Shown piece after piece: positions 55,348 to 63,812 of a DNA stretch of 64,000 bases. The stretch is from Rhodovulum sp. ES.010 (lineage in GTDB: Bacteria > Pseudomonadota > Alphaproteobacteria > Rhodobacterales > Rhodobacteraceae). The stretch is from contig NZ_FSRS01000001.1 in the NCBI RefSeq assembly GCF_900142935.1, forward strand, positions 1,870,001-1,934,000. The letters are read 5' to 3'. A program made the position numbers and the translations under genes. Position 1 is the stretch's first letter. Each line of letters begins with the position of its first letter. The notes below the pieces were generated by a model that was not told the origin of the DNA, ran no database searches, and saw only the letters and a program-made list of their open reading frames with translations.

Positions 55348-56379
55348 ATGGCCGAGGCGGGGCACACAGCGCGCGTCTTTTCCGGCATCCAGCCCTCGGG
55401 CGGGCTGACGCTGGGCAACTACCTCGGCGCGCTCAAGCGCTTCGTCGAGACCCAGGACACCGGCGGCATGGAGACGATCTATTGCATCGTCGACATGCAC
55501 GCGATCACCGTCTGGCAGGACCCCGACAAGCTGACCCGCGCCACGCGCGAGCTGGCCGCGGGCTTCATCGCGAGCGGCATCGACCCGCGGAAATCGGTCC
55601 TCTTCAACCAGAGCCAGGTGGCCGCGCATGCGCAGATGGCCTGGGTCTTCAACTGCGTGGCGCGGCTGGGCTGGATGCAGCGCATGACCCAGTTCAAGGA
55701 CAAGGCCGGCAAGAACTCGGAAAACGTGTCGCTCGGGCTCTTCGCCTATCCGGCGCTGATGGCCGCCGACATCCTCGTCTACCACGCGACCCACGTGCCT
55801 GTGGGCGAGGACCAGAAGCAGCATGTCGAGCTGACGCGCGACATCGCGGCCAAGTTCAACAACGATTTCGGCGTCGATTTCTTTCCGCTGACCGAGCCGG
55901 TGATCGAGGGGGCGGCGACCCGCGTGATGTCGTTGCGCGACGGCACCAAGAAGATGTCGAAATCCGACCCGTCGGACATGAGCCGCATCAACCTCACGGA
56001 TGATGCGGACACCATCGCCAAGAAGATCAGGAAGGCCAAGACCGACCCCGAACCGCTGCCCGAAAACCTTGGCGGGCTGGAGGGTCGGCCCGAGGCCCGC
56101 AACCTCGTGAACATCTACGCCGCGCTGGCCGAGACCACGCCCGAACAGGTGATCGCCGAGCATGGCGGTCAGCAGTTCGGCACGTTCAAACCCTCGCTGG
56201 CCGATCTCGCCGTGGCGCGGCTGGAGCCAATCTCGTCCGAGATGAGCCGGCTGATGGAGGACCCTGCCGAGATCGACCGCATCCTGCGCGAGGGCGCCGG
56301 CCGGGCCGAGGCGATCGCCGCCCCGATCCTGCGCCGCACCTACGAGATCGTGGGTATGGTCGGCGCCGGGTCGCACTAG
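55348..56379 (+). CDS. trpS: Tryptophanyl-tRNA synthetase
   Basis: This 343-residue class I synthetase contains the HIGH-like [20 protein letters not shown] and the KMSKS loop [20 protein letters not shown]. The length is normal. GGAGACGAG lies ahead of the ATG. It is divergent from the rhomboid gene and followed without a gap by a frameshifted gene that was probably once its operon partner. Confidence 0.96.
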   Translation: MAEAGHTARVFSGIQPSGGLTLGNYLGALKRFVETQDTGGMETIYCIVDMHAITVWQDPDKLTRATRELAAGFIASGIDPRKSVLFNQSQVAAHAQMAWVFNCVARLGWMQRMTQFKDKAGKNSENVSLGLFAYPALMAADILVYHATHVPVGEDQKQHVELTRDIAAKFNNDFGVDFFPLTEPVIEGAATRVMSLRDGTKKMSKSDPSDMSRINLTDDADTIAKKIRKAKTDPEPLPENLGGLEGRPEARNLVNIYAALAETTPEQVIAEHGGQQFGTFKPSLADLAVARLEPISSEMSRLMEDPAEIDRILREGAGRAEAIAAPILRRTYEIVGMVGAGSH

Positions 56380-57454
56380 GCTAATACGACGGGCGGCGCG
56401 CGGCCTCCTGTCGCTGCTGCTCGTCCTGTCGCTTGGGCTGTGCCTCTGGTCGGGCTGGCAGATCGTGACCGGCTGGCCAGGTGCGGCCATCGTCGCGGAA
56501 AGAGCGGATCGGATCGAGGCCCGCCTGGCGGCGCACCTCGCCCGCGCCGGGCGCGCCGGGCAGATCGAATCCCGCCTGGCGGCCTTGCTCGACACCGAGC
56601 CACGCAACTGGCTGGCGATCGAGGCGGTCGCGGAGGAAATGGAACGGCAGGGGACCGAACTGCCGTCCGACCTGGCCAACCGGATGCAGCGGCTCCACGC
56701 GGCCGATCGCGCCCCGGCGACCGCGGGCCGGGCCTGCGCCGCGTGTGCATGCGACGCACGCAACTGCACGCTGCAGACGCGTTGCACCCTGCGGCCTGCC
56801 GGTCCAGCTCACGCCCCTTCCAGATATCGCCGGACTCGCCCGCACCGGGGCAGCCTATGCCAACGGGGGCGAGATCGATGAAGTCGACCTCGCGCTTTCG
56901 GCCATCGGGCTCGGCGCCGTGGTCCTGGTGCCGCTGACGGGGGCAGCAGCGCCAGCGTCAAGCTGGGCGCAGGCACCGTGCGCCTCGCCCGCCGGATGGG
57001 ACACCTGCCCCCCCCGGGCCTGACCGGACTGTTCGAGCGCGCCGCCCGCGAGGGGTGCGACTGGTCCGGGCTGCGCACGGCACGCAGTGCCGAGGACCTC
57101 GCCGCGCTGGCCCGTCCCGACCGGCTGCGCCCGGCACTCGATGCGCTCGACGATGGCGGGCGGATCGGCGGGGCGCTGGGCCTCCCCGCGACACTGCATC
57201 TTCTGTTGCATGCCGAGAGCGCGCGCGAACTGAAACGCCTCGCCAACGTGGCCGAAGCCGCGCCGAAGCGCAGCGTCGCCGCACTCGAGGTGCTCGGCAC
57301 GCCGCGCCTGCTGCGGCTTGCCGCACATCTGTCCGATGCGGCGCTGCAGCTGATCATCGGCCTCGCCGGTCTCATCGCGGCGGTTGTCGGCCTGTTCGGC
57401 GAGGCAGTCGGAGCCACGCTTTTGCGCCGCCTTCGCCGCACGGCGGCCGACTGA
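56379..57454 (+). pseudogene. Frameshifted membrane-associated protein of unknown function after trpS
   Basis: Three frames join into one protein. Frame A (from about 56380) has a hydrophobic N-terminus (GLLSLLLVLSLGLCLWSGWQ), a helical part and a CAACACDARNC cysteine stretch. Frame B continues from about 56780 with LPVQLTPLPDIAGLARTGAA and EVDLALSAIGLGAVVLVPLT. Frame C resumes at about 56945 with GSSASVKLGAGTVRLARRMG and ends with a hydrophobic LIIGLAGLIAAVVGLFGEAV. At least two indels break it. Related intact genes are familiar next to trpS in other Rhodobacterales. Sequencing error is the alternative. Confidence 0.7.
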
Positions 57455-57783
57455 TCGCACGATTGACGCGGCATGTTCCATGGCTGGCGGCCGCTGGGAA
57501 CGGCCGGGGCCGGGAGGTATGCAAGGGCAGCGCGAGGTTCCGTGCGACCCGACCGACGCCCATGCCACACGGCAGAACGGCTTACTCTTCGACCTCTCCG
57601 CGACGGCCGGGGCCAAGTGTCGCGCGTCGCCGTTTCACAAAACCGACTCGCAGCCGACATAAATTCGAATCACCCGGCTGGGATCATCATGGCACCCGGT
57701 CTCGTCCGACCGGCCTCCCCGGGGGCTGCCTCAATTCCCCAAGTCCGGCGCACGCCGCCCGCTGCGCCTGTCCCCGGCCTTTC
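57455..57783. other. Intergenic stretch upstream of the ilvE hairpins
   Basis: About 330 bases follow the broken gene. Several short frames are open but none looks coding. A less GC-rich segment around 57640-57690 could hold the ilvE promoter. No tRNA or known RNA was recognised. Confidence 0.4.
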
Positions 57784-57817
57784 GGCGGTGTCGGCCGACG
57801 CCCCGGCCGACACCGCC
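57784..57817 (+). other. Perfect 14-base-stem hairpin upstream of ilvE
   Basis: GGCGGTGTCGGCCG pairs perfectly with CGGCCGACACCGCC around a 6-base loop. It stands directly before a second hairpin with a T-rich tail, an arrangement that could be an attenuator or a double terminator. Confidence 0.6.
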
Positions 57818-57819
57818 CG

Positions 57820-57853
57820 ACGCCCCCGGCCGCCCCGCCGGGGGCGTTTGCTT
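57820..57853 (+). terminator. Terminator-like hairpin upstream of ilvE
   Basis: An 11-base stem (ACGCCCCCGGC / GCCGGGGGCGT) with a CGCCCC loop is followed by TTGCTTT. It lies about 65 bases before the ilvE start. No intact upstream plus-strand gene needs it, so it may act on the ilvE leader itself. Confidence 0.6.
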
Positions 57854-57916
57854 TGGCGTCTGGACGCCCCCGGCGACCGGGTCTAGGGTGCGCGCGGTTC
57901 GACAGAGGGATGAGTC

Positions 57917-58780
57917 ATGGCCACCGGCATCAACGTCCGCACCTATTTCGAGGGCCGCTGGCACGAGGGCGACCTCGCGGTGATGCGCGCCGCCGATCAC
58001 GGAAGCTGGCTGGGCACGACCGTGTTCGACGGCGCCCGCTATTTCGAGGGCATCGCCCCGGACCTCCTGGCCCATTGCGCCCGCGTGAATGCCTCAGCCG
58101 AGGCGCTGATGATTACCCCGACGCTCAGCGCCGAAGAGATGCACGAGATCGTCTGGGAGGGGCTGAAGCTCTACCCCAAGGACGCCGCGGTCTATATCCG
58201 CCCCATGTACTGGGCGCTCGAGGGCGATTTCCTCGGCATCGTGCCGAAGCCTGACGCGACGGGCTTTGCGATTTGCCTGGAGGAGATCCCGATGGCGGCG
58301 CCCGGCTCGGCGACGACGCTGACGACCACCCGGTTCCGCCGGCCCACGCTTGACTGCGCGGTGGTGAACGCCAAGGCGGGCTGCCTCTATCCCAACAACG
58401 CGCGGATGCTGGCCGAAGCGCGGGCCAAGGGCTTCGGCAACGCGCTGGTGGCCGACGCGATGGGCAACGTGGCCGAAACCGCCACCGCGAACGTCTTCAT
58501 GGTGAAGGAGGGCGAGATCTTCACCCCCATCGCCAACGGCACCTTCCTCGCCGGCATCACCCGCGCGCGGCATATCGCGAACCTTGCCGCCGAGGGGATC
58601 GCGGTGCACGAGACGGTGCTGAGCTTCGATGATTTCCGCGCCGCCGGCGAGGTGTTCCTGTCGGGCAACATGATGAAGGTGACGCCGGTCAAGGCCTTCG
58701 ACGAGGTGCAGTACCAGCCGGGACCGGTGACCGCGCGGGTCCGCGAGCTTTACTGGGACTGGGCGCATTCGGCCGGCTGA
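57917..58780 (+). CDS. ilvE: Branched-chain amino-acid aminotransferase (class IV)
   Basis: This 287-residue PLP enzyme transaminates leucine, isoleucine and valine keto acids. The substrate-side motif is VFDGARYFEGIAPDLLAHCA. The PLP lysine lies in AVVNAKAGCLYPNNARMLAE, and FGNALVADAMGNVAETATAN followed by GTFLAGITRAR forms the cofactor site. D-amino-acid transaminase or aminodeoxychorismate lyase share this fold, but the overall pattern fits IlvE-like enzymes better. A dispersed repeat follows the stop. Confidence 0.88.
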   Translation: MATGINVRTYFEGRWHEGDLAVMRAADHGSWLGTTVFDGARYFEGIAPDLLAHCARVNASAEALMITPTLSAEEMHEIVWEGLKLYPKDAAVYIRPMYWALEGDFLGIVPKPDATGFAICLEEIPMAAPGSATTLTTTRFRRPTLDCAVVNAKAGCLYPNNARMLAEARAKGFGNALVADAMGNVAETATANVFMVKEGEIFTPIANGTFLAGITRARHIANLAAEGIAVHETVLSFDDFRAAGEVFLSGNMMKVTPVKAFDEVQYQPGPVTARVRELYWDWAHSAG

Positions 58781-58809
58781 CCCGGGCCTTTCCCGTCCCC
58801 GGCCGCGTG

Positions 58810-58843
58810 CCTCCGGGGAGAGTATTGCGGCCAAGAAGAAGGC
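58810..58843 (+). repeat. Dispersed 3'-end repeat, copy 2
   Basis: CCTCCGGGGAGAGTATTGCG runs into GCCAAGAAGAAGGC, 29 bases after the ilvE stop and in the same orientation relative to its gene as the copy behind moeB. About 24 of 34 positions match. Confidence 0.55.
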
Positions 58844-58911
58844 CGGGCCGGTAGGAGTTGTCAGCGCCCGCAGGCTCGGTCATGCTGGCGGGCGGTTTCC
58901 ATGGAGGACCC

Positions 58912-59367
58912 ATGCGCAAGTTCCTCGTCATCCTCGACGACAGCCGGGAATGCCTGAATGCGATGCGCTTTGCCGCGATGCGGGCGTCGAAGACCGGGGG
59001 CGGCGTGCAGATTCTTTCGGTCATCCCGCCGGAAGAGTTCAACCATTGGATCGGCGTCGGCGACCTGATGCGCGAGGAGGCGCGCGAACGGATCGAGGCG
59101 CATTTCGAGGTCTTCGCCAAGTGGATGCGCGACCGGCAGGGAGTCGCCCCGGAACTGGTGATCCGCGAGGGCGAACCGGTGCCCGAGATCCTGGCTCAGA
59201 TCCGCGACGATCCCGAGGTGGGCGTGCTGGTTCTGGGCGCGGGCACCGAGAAGAAGGGCCCCGGCCCGCTCGTGACCCAGCTCACGAAATGCGCCGGCAC
59301 CCTGCCGGTGCCGATCACCATCGTCCCCGGCGGATTGTCGAAGGAAGGACTGGAAGCGGTTTGCTGA
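58912..59367 (+). CDS. Universal stress protein (UspA family)
   Basis: This 151-residue single Usp domain begins MRKFLVILDDSRECLNAMRF. The ATP-binding-type G-x-G pattern near the end (VLVLGAGTEKKGPGPLV) is only partly canonical, so nucleotide binding is uncertain. It may help during stress or growth arrest. The start follows GGAGG by 5 bases, and an upstream ATG is discarded. Confidence 0.85.
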   Translation: MRKFLVILDDSRECLNAMRFAAMRASKTGGGVQILSVIPPEEFNHWIGVGDLMREEARERIEAHFEVFAKWMRDRQGVAPELVIREGEPVPEILAQIRDDPEVGVLVLGAGTEKKGPGPLVTQLTKCAGTLPVPITIVPGGLSKEGLEAVC

Positions 59368-59372
59368 AGCGA

Positions 59373-59387
59373 TTAGAATAGTTCTAA
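59373..59387. promoter_or_regulatory. Irr-type iron-control palindrome upstream of nfu
   Basis: TTAGAA-TAG-TTCTAA is a perfect inverted repeat matching the iron control element bound by the haem-dependent regulator Irr in Alphaproteobacteria. It sits 3 bases upstream of the -35 box of the nfu promoter, a position suited to regulation of that gene by iron status. Confidence 0.6.
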
Positions 59388-59390
59388 GGA

Positions 59391-59419
59391 TTGACAAGGA
59401 GCCGCCGCGGGCGCATATC
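59391..59419 (+). promoter_or_regulatory. Sigma-70-type promoter of nfu
   Basis: TTGACA and CATATC are separated by 17 bases, ending 26 bases before the nfu start. The -35 box is a perfect match. A palindromic Irr-like site touches its upstream edge. Confidence 0.65.
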
Positions 59420-59445
59420 CGAGTGGAAAGCTAAGGAATAGACTC

Positions 59446-60006
59446 ATGTTCATCCAGACCGAATCCACCCCGAACCCCGCCACGCTGAAATTCCTGCCCG
59501 GCCAGGCGGTGCTGGAGGCGGGCACGGCGGACTTTCCCAGTTCCGAGGGGGCGGAGCGCTCGCCGCTGGCGGCGCGCATCTTCGCCGTGGACGGCGTGCG
59601 CGCGGTCTTCTTCGGGACGGATTTCGTGACCGTCACGAAGGCGGAGGATGTCGAATGGGACCATATCAAGCCCGCGATCCTCGGCGCGATCATGGAGCAT
59701 TACCAGTCCGGCCAGCCGGCGATGACCGGCGAGGCTGCCGAGGCCGGCCATGCCGCGCATGACGGCCCCGACACCGAGATCGTAAACCAGATCAAGCAGT
59801 TGCTCGACACCCGCGTGCGCCCGGCCGTGGCGCAGGACGGTGGCGACATCACCTTCCACGGATTCGACCGTGGCGTGGTCTATCTGCATATGCAGGGCGC
59901 CTGCGCGGGCTGCCCGTCCTCGACATTGACGCTCAAGATGGGCATCGAGAACCTGCTGCGTCACTACATCCCCGAGGTGACCGAGGTCCGCCCCGTCGCC
60001 GTATGA
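59446..60006 (+). CDS. NifU-family Fe-S scaffold protein (Nfu1/NfuA type)
   Basis: This 186-residue protein starts with the Nfu N-terminal domain (FIQTESTPNPATLKFLPGQA). It ends with the NifU-like domain whose CxxC, in MQGACAGCPSSTLTLKMGIE, holds a transferable 4Fe-4S cluster. It delivers clusters to target enzymes. AAGGAA precedes the ATG. Its stop overlaps the tsaB start by 4 bases, coupling iron-sulfur delivery with a tRNA-modification gene. Confidence 0.92.
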   Translation: MFIQTESTPNPATLKFLPGQAVLEAGTADFPSSEGAERSPLAARIFAVDGVRAVFFGTDFVTVTKAEDVEWDHIKPAILGAIMEHYQSGQPAMTGEAAEAGHAAHDGPDTEIVNQIKQLLDTRVRPAVAQDGGDITFHGFDRGVVYLHMQGACAGCPSSTLTLKMGIENLLRHYIPEVTEVRPVAV

Positions 60007-60710
60007 TGCCGGCCGAGGGCGGGCACGGCCCGACTATCCTGGCCTTCGACACGAGCCTGCCGCAGATCTCCGCAGCGGTGCTGTCGGGCGGCATCGTTGT
60101 CGAGCGCGAGGAGGCGATGCATCGCGGGCAGGCCGAGCGGCTGATTCCGCTGCTTGCAGACCTGATGACCGCAACGGGCGTGACGTGGCGCGACATGGAC
60201 CTGATCGCCGTCGGCATCGGGCCGGGGAATTTCACCGGCACGCGTATCTCGGTGGCCGCGGCGCGCGGCCTCGCGCTCGGCCTCGGCATTCCTGCCATCG
60301 GCGTCTCTCTTTTCGAGGTATTGCGCGACCCGCAGACGCCGTCAACGGAACCGGCGGCGTTGCTGAGCCTTGAGGCCCCCAGGGGCATGGCCATCGTTCA
60401 GGCGTTCAGCAACGGCAAGCCGAACGCACCGCCCCAGGTGATCGATCCCGCAGCGCGGCCGCTCGACCTCGATCTTCCCCACGGCGCGGCCGTGCGCGGA
60501 TTCCGGGCCGACGAGATCGCCCGGCCGTTCGGTTCCTCCTTCGAAGCCGTCGGCCCGGCGCAGGTGGCGGCCCGCATGGCGCGCCTCGCCGCGTTGCGCG
60601 CCGGCGAGGCGGATTTCGACCCGGCGGCGCGGCCGGCGCCCCTCTATGTCCGGCCCGCCGATGCCAAGCCGCCGGCCGACGCGCCACCGGTTATTCTCGA
60701 TGACGCCTGA
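60003..60710 (+). CDS. tsaB: tRNA threonylcarbamoyladenosine biosynthesis protein TsaB
   Basis: This 235-residue ASKHA-fold protein helps TsaD place the t6A modification at position 37 of ANN-decoding tRNAs. Family text includes ILAFDTSLPQISAAVLSGG and AVGIGPGNFTGTRISVAAAR. The starts and stops overlap nfu (4 bases) and rimI (11 bases), giving a tight three-gene operon. Confidence 0.93.
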   Translation: MMPAEGGHGPTILAFDTSLPQISAAVLSGGIVVEREEAMHRGQAERLIPLLADLMTATGVTWRDMDLIAVGIGPGNFTGTRISVAAARGLALGLGIPAIGVSLFEVLRDPQTPSTEPAALLSLEAPRGMAIVQAFSNGKPNAPPQVIDPAARPLDLDLPHGAAVRGFRADEIARPFGSSFEAVGPAQVAARMARLAALRAGEADFDPAARPAPLYVRPADAKPPADAPPVILDDA

Positions 60711-61170
60711 GGCGCTGGCCGCGCTGCACGCGCTCTGCTTCACGTATCCGCGGCCCTGGACCTCCGCCGAATTCGCCGCGCTGCTCGCCACCCCGGACAC
60801 CTGGCTGACCGGCGACGCCACCGCCTTCGCGCTCGGCCGGGCGGTGGCGGGCGAGGCAGAGCTTCTTGCCCTCGCGGTTCATCCCGCGGCCCGGCGGCGT
60901 GGCCTGGGCCGTGCGCGGCTGGCCGGGTTCGAGGCCGGGGCGCAAACCCGCGCCGCCGGCGAAGCCTTTCTGGAGGTCGCCGCCGACAACGCCGCGGCCC
61001 GCGCACTGTATCAGGCCGCAGGCTACCGCGAGGCGGGGCGGCGGCCGGGCTATTACGCCGCGCCCGACGGCCGGCGCGTGGACGCGCTTGTCCTGCGCAA
61101 GGCGCTCGCCGCCCCTGACGCGGCGGGGGTCCAGAAATCGGTTGACGGTTTCCGGGGGCTCGGCCCTTAA
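60700..61170 (+). CDS. rimI: Ribosomal-protein-alanine N-acetyltransferase (GNAT)
   Basis: This 156-residue acetyltransferase carries the acetyl-CoA loop LAVHPAARRRGLGRARLAGF and AADNAAARALYQAAGYREAG, both typical of RimI. In E. coli RimI acetylates the N-terminus of ribosomal protein S18. Adjacency to tsaB is a common arrangement and supports the assignment. It starts inside the tsaB 3' end. Confidence 0.88.
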   Translation: MTPEALAALHALCFTYPRPWTSAEFAALLATPDTWLTGDATAFALGRAVAGEAELLALAVHPAARRRGLGRARLAGFEAGAQTRAAGEAFLEVAADNAAARALYQAAGYREAGRRPGYYAAPDGRRVDALVLRKALAAPDAAGVQKSVDGFRGLGP

Positions 61171-61245
61171 TTGGTCAGCTTTCAGGCCCTTGCGCCCCGC
61201 CGGATGCGGCCTGCGCCCCAACGAAGACCAACCGGGAGACATTCG

Positions 61246-62235
61246 ATGACGCTGATGCAGAACGCTCTGGGCGCAGGTGCCGCGCTTGCGATCCTCTCGG
61301 GAGCCGCGCTGGCCGAACCGGCGATGGTCTATGACCTTGGCGGAAAGTTCGACAAGTCCTTCAACGAGGCCGCCTATACCGGCGCCGAACGGTGGGCCGA
61401 GGAAACCGGCGGAAGCTATCGCGAGATCGAGTTGCAGTCGGAGGCCCAGCGCGAACAGGCGCTGCGCCGCTTCGCCGAGGCCGGGCTCAACCCCATCGTG
61501 ATGGCGGGCTTCGCCTTCAAGCCGGTGCTCGAGGAGGTGGCCGCCGACTATCCCGACACCAAGTTCCAGATCATCGACGAGACGGTCGAGGCGCCGAACG
61601 TGCGTTCGCTGATCTTCGCGGAGCACGAAGGCAGCTATCTCGTCGGCATGATGGCCGCGATGGCCTCGGAGACCGGCACGGTGGGCTTCATCGGCGGCAT
61701 GGACATCCCGCTGATCCGCAAGTTCGCCTGCGGCTACGTGCAAGGCGTGAAGGCGGTGAACCCCGAGGCGACCGTGATCCAGAACATGACCGGCACCACA
61801 CCCGCCGCCTGGGCCGATCCGGTCAAGGGCGGCGAGCTTGCCCGCGCGCAGATCGCGCAGGGGTCGGACGTGATCTATGCCGCCGCCGGGGCGACCGGGG
61901 TGGGCGTGCTGCAGACCGCCGCCGACGAGGGCATCCTCTCGATCGGGGTGGACAGCAACCAGAACTACCTGCATCCGGGCCAGGTCCTGACCTCGATGGT
62001 CAAGCGCGTGGACGTCGCGGTCTACGAGGCGTTCAAGGCCGGAGACGACCTTGAGACAGGCAGTTTCGTTCTCGGCTTGGCCAAGAACGGCGTGGACTAT
62101 GCGGTCGACGAACACAATGAAGACCTCGTCACCGCCGAGATGCAGTCCGCCGCCGAACGGGCGAAGGCCGGGATCATCGCGGGCGAGATCGAGGTGCACA
62201 ACTTCATGTCCGACAGCGCCTGCCCGGTGAAATAA
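61246..62235 (+). CDS. BMP-family ABC transporter substrate-binding protein, second cassette
   Basis: This 329-residue periplasmic protein has a signal peptide (about residues 1-23, ending SGAALA) and the family opening MVYDLGGKFDKSFNEAAYTG. GYVQGVKAVNPEATVIQNMT and EGILSIGVDSNQNYLHPGQV are typical of the Bmp/PnrA nucleoside-binding fold. It is diverged from the BMP protein at 26577, so the two importers probably differ in substrate. It opens the second importer operon. Confidence 0.9.
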   Translation: MTLMQNALGAGAALAILSGAALAEPAMVYDLGGKFDKSFNEAAYTGAERWAEETGGSYREIELQSEAQREQALRRFAEAGLNPIVMAGFAFKPVLEEVAADYPDTKFQIIDETVEAPNVRSLIFAEHEGSYLVGMMAAMASETGTVGFIGGMDIPLIRKFACGYVQGVKAVNPEATVIQNMTGTTPAAWADPVKGGELARAQIAQGSDVIYAAAGATGVGVLQTAADEGILSIGVDSNQNYLHPGQVLTSMVKRVDVAVYEAFKAGDDLETGSFVLGLAKNGVDYAVDEHNEDLVTAEMQSAAERAKAGIIAGEIEVHNFMSDSACPVK

Positions 62236-62240
62236 TCGGC

Positions 62241-63812
62241 ATGGAGGGCGGCAGCGCGGCCGACGCGCGGCTGGCGACGGCGGCCGCTCCGGCCATCGAA
62301 CTGCGCGGAATCTCCAAGGCGTTCGGCCCGGTTCAGGCGAACAAGGACATCGCGCTGAGGGTGATGCCCGGGACGGTCCACGGCATCGTGGGCGAGAACG
62401 GCGCGGGCAAGTCGACGCTGATGTCCATCCTCTACGGCTTCTACAAGGCCGATGCGGGCGAGATATTCGTGGGCGGGCAACGAACCGTGATCCCCGACAG
62501 CCAAGCCGCCATCCGGGCCGGGATCGGCATGGTGTTCCAGCATTTCAAGCTGGTCGAGAACTTCACCGTGCTGGAGAACGTGATCCTCGGCGCCGAGGAC
62601 GGGCGGCTTCTCAAGCCGTCGCTCGCCAAGGCGCGCGACACGCTGAGGACCCTTGCGCAGGACTACGAACTGAACGTCGACCCGGACGCCCGGATCGACG
62701 AACTCGGCGTCGGGATGAAACAGCGCGTGGAAATCCTCAAGGCGCTGTATCGCCAGGCCGATATCCTGATCCTCGACGAGCCCACCGGCGTGCTGACGCC
62801 CGCCGAGGCCGACCACCTGTTCCGGATATTGGAAAACCTCAAGTCCGAGGGCAAGACGATCATCCTGATCACCCACAAGCTGCGCGAGATCATGGCGATC
62901 ACCGACACGGTTTCCGTCATGCGCCGCGGGCAGATGACAGCCACTCTTGAGACAGCCAGGACCAGCCCCGAGGAGCTGGCGGAACTGATGGTTGGCCGCA
63001 AGGTCCTGTTGAGAATAGACAAGAAACCCGCGGCCCCGGGCAAGACGGTTCTCGAGGTCGAGAACCTGCATGTGGTGGACGAGGACGGCGTCGAGCGGCT
63101 GAAAGGCGTGTCGCTGAACGTCCGCGCGGGCGAGATCCTGGGGATCGCGGGGGTGGCCGGTAATGGGCAGTCGCAGCTTCTGGAAGTGCTGGGCGGCATG
63201 ATGCACGGCACCGGCACCGTGCGGATCAATGGGGCCGAGATCGACCTGACCGGCCGCCACTTCGACGGCCGGTCGCGTCGCGCCCGCGGCATCGCCCATG
63301 TCCCCGAGGACCGCCAGCGCGAAGGGCTGATCATGCCCTTTCACGCCTGGGAGAACATGGTCTTCGGCTATCACCACGACCCGGCCTACCAGAAGAACCG
63401 CGCGCTGATGGACAATGCCGCGATCCGCGCGATGGCCGAGGAAAAGATGGCCCGCTTCGACGTGCGCCCACCGAACCCGCGCCTTGCCGCACGGAATTTC
63501 TCGGGCGGCAACCAGCAGAAGATCGTCCTGGCCCGAGAGATCGAGCGGAACCCCGACCTGCTGCTCGTCGGCCAGCCCACCCGTGGCGTCGATATCGGCG
63601 CGATCGAGTTCATCCACCAGCGCATCCTGGACCTGCGCGATGCGGGAAGCGCGGTGTTGCTGGTCAGCGTCGAGCTCGAGGAAATCCTGTCGATCGCGGA
63701 CCGCATCGCGGTGATGTTCGACGGCCGCATCATGGGCGAGCGGCTGCCGGGCGAGACCGACGAGATGGAGCTTGGCCTGATGATGGCGGGCATGCAGGGG
63801 AAGGCGGCCTGA
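62241..63812 (+). CDS. ABC transporter ATP-binding protein (BMP/nucleoside type), second cassette
   Basis: This 523-residue twin-ABC protein has domain 1 with HGIVGENGAGKSTLMSILYG and Walker B ILILDEPTGVLTPAE. Its domain 1 signature (ELGVGMKQRVEILKAL) departs from LSGGQ. Domain 2 has GVAGNGQSQLLEVLGGMM and the intact signature FSGGNQQKIVLAREIERNPD. It starts 5 bases after the binding-protein stop and its stop overlaps the permease start. Confidence 0.9.
   Translation: MEGGSAADARLATAAAPAIELRGISKAFGPVQANKDIALRVMPGTVHGIVGENGAGKSTLMSILYGFYKADAGEIFVGGQRTVIPDSQAAIRAGIGMVFQHFKLVENFTVLENVILGAEDGRLLKPSLAKARDTLRTLAQDYELNVDPDARIDELGVGMKQRVEILKALYRQADILILDEPTGVLTPAEADHLFRILENLKSEGKTIILITHKLREIMAITDTVSVMRRGQMTATLETARTSPEELAELMVGRKVLLRIDKKPAAPGKTVLEVENLHVVDEDGVERLKGVSLNVRAGEILGIAGVAGNGQSQLLEVLGGMMHGTGTVRINGAEIDLTGRHFDGRSRRARGIAHVPEDRQREGLIMPFHAWENMVFGYHHDPAYQKNRALMDNAAIRAMAEEKMARFDVRPPNPRLAARNFSGGNQQKIVLAREIERNPDLLLVGQPTRGVDIGAIEFIHQRILDLRDAGSAVLLVSVELEEILSIADRIAVMFDGRIMGERLPGETDEMELGLMMAGMQGKAA

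Noticed and set aside
52936..56787. 1283-residue minus-strand open frame across murJ, the rhomboid gene and trpS
   Set aside because: It crosses three real genes and merges shadow with coding sequence. Only the rhomboid gene on that strand is supported, and it lies in a different frame.
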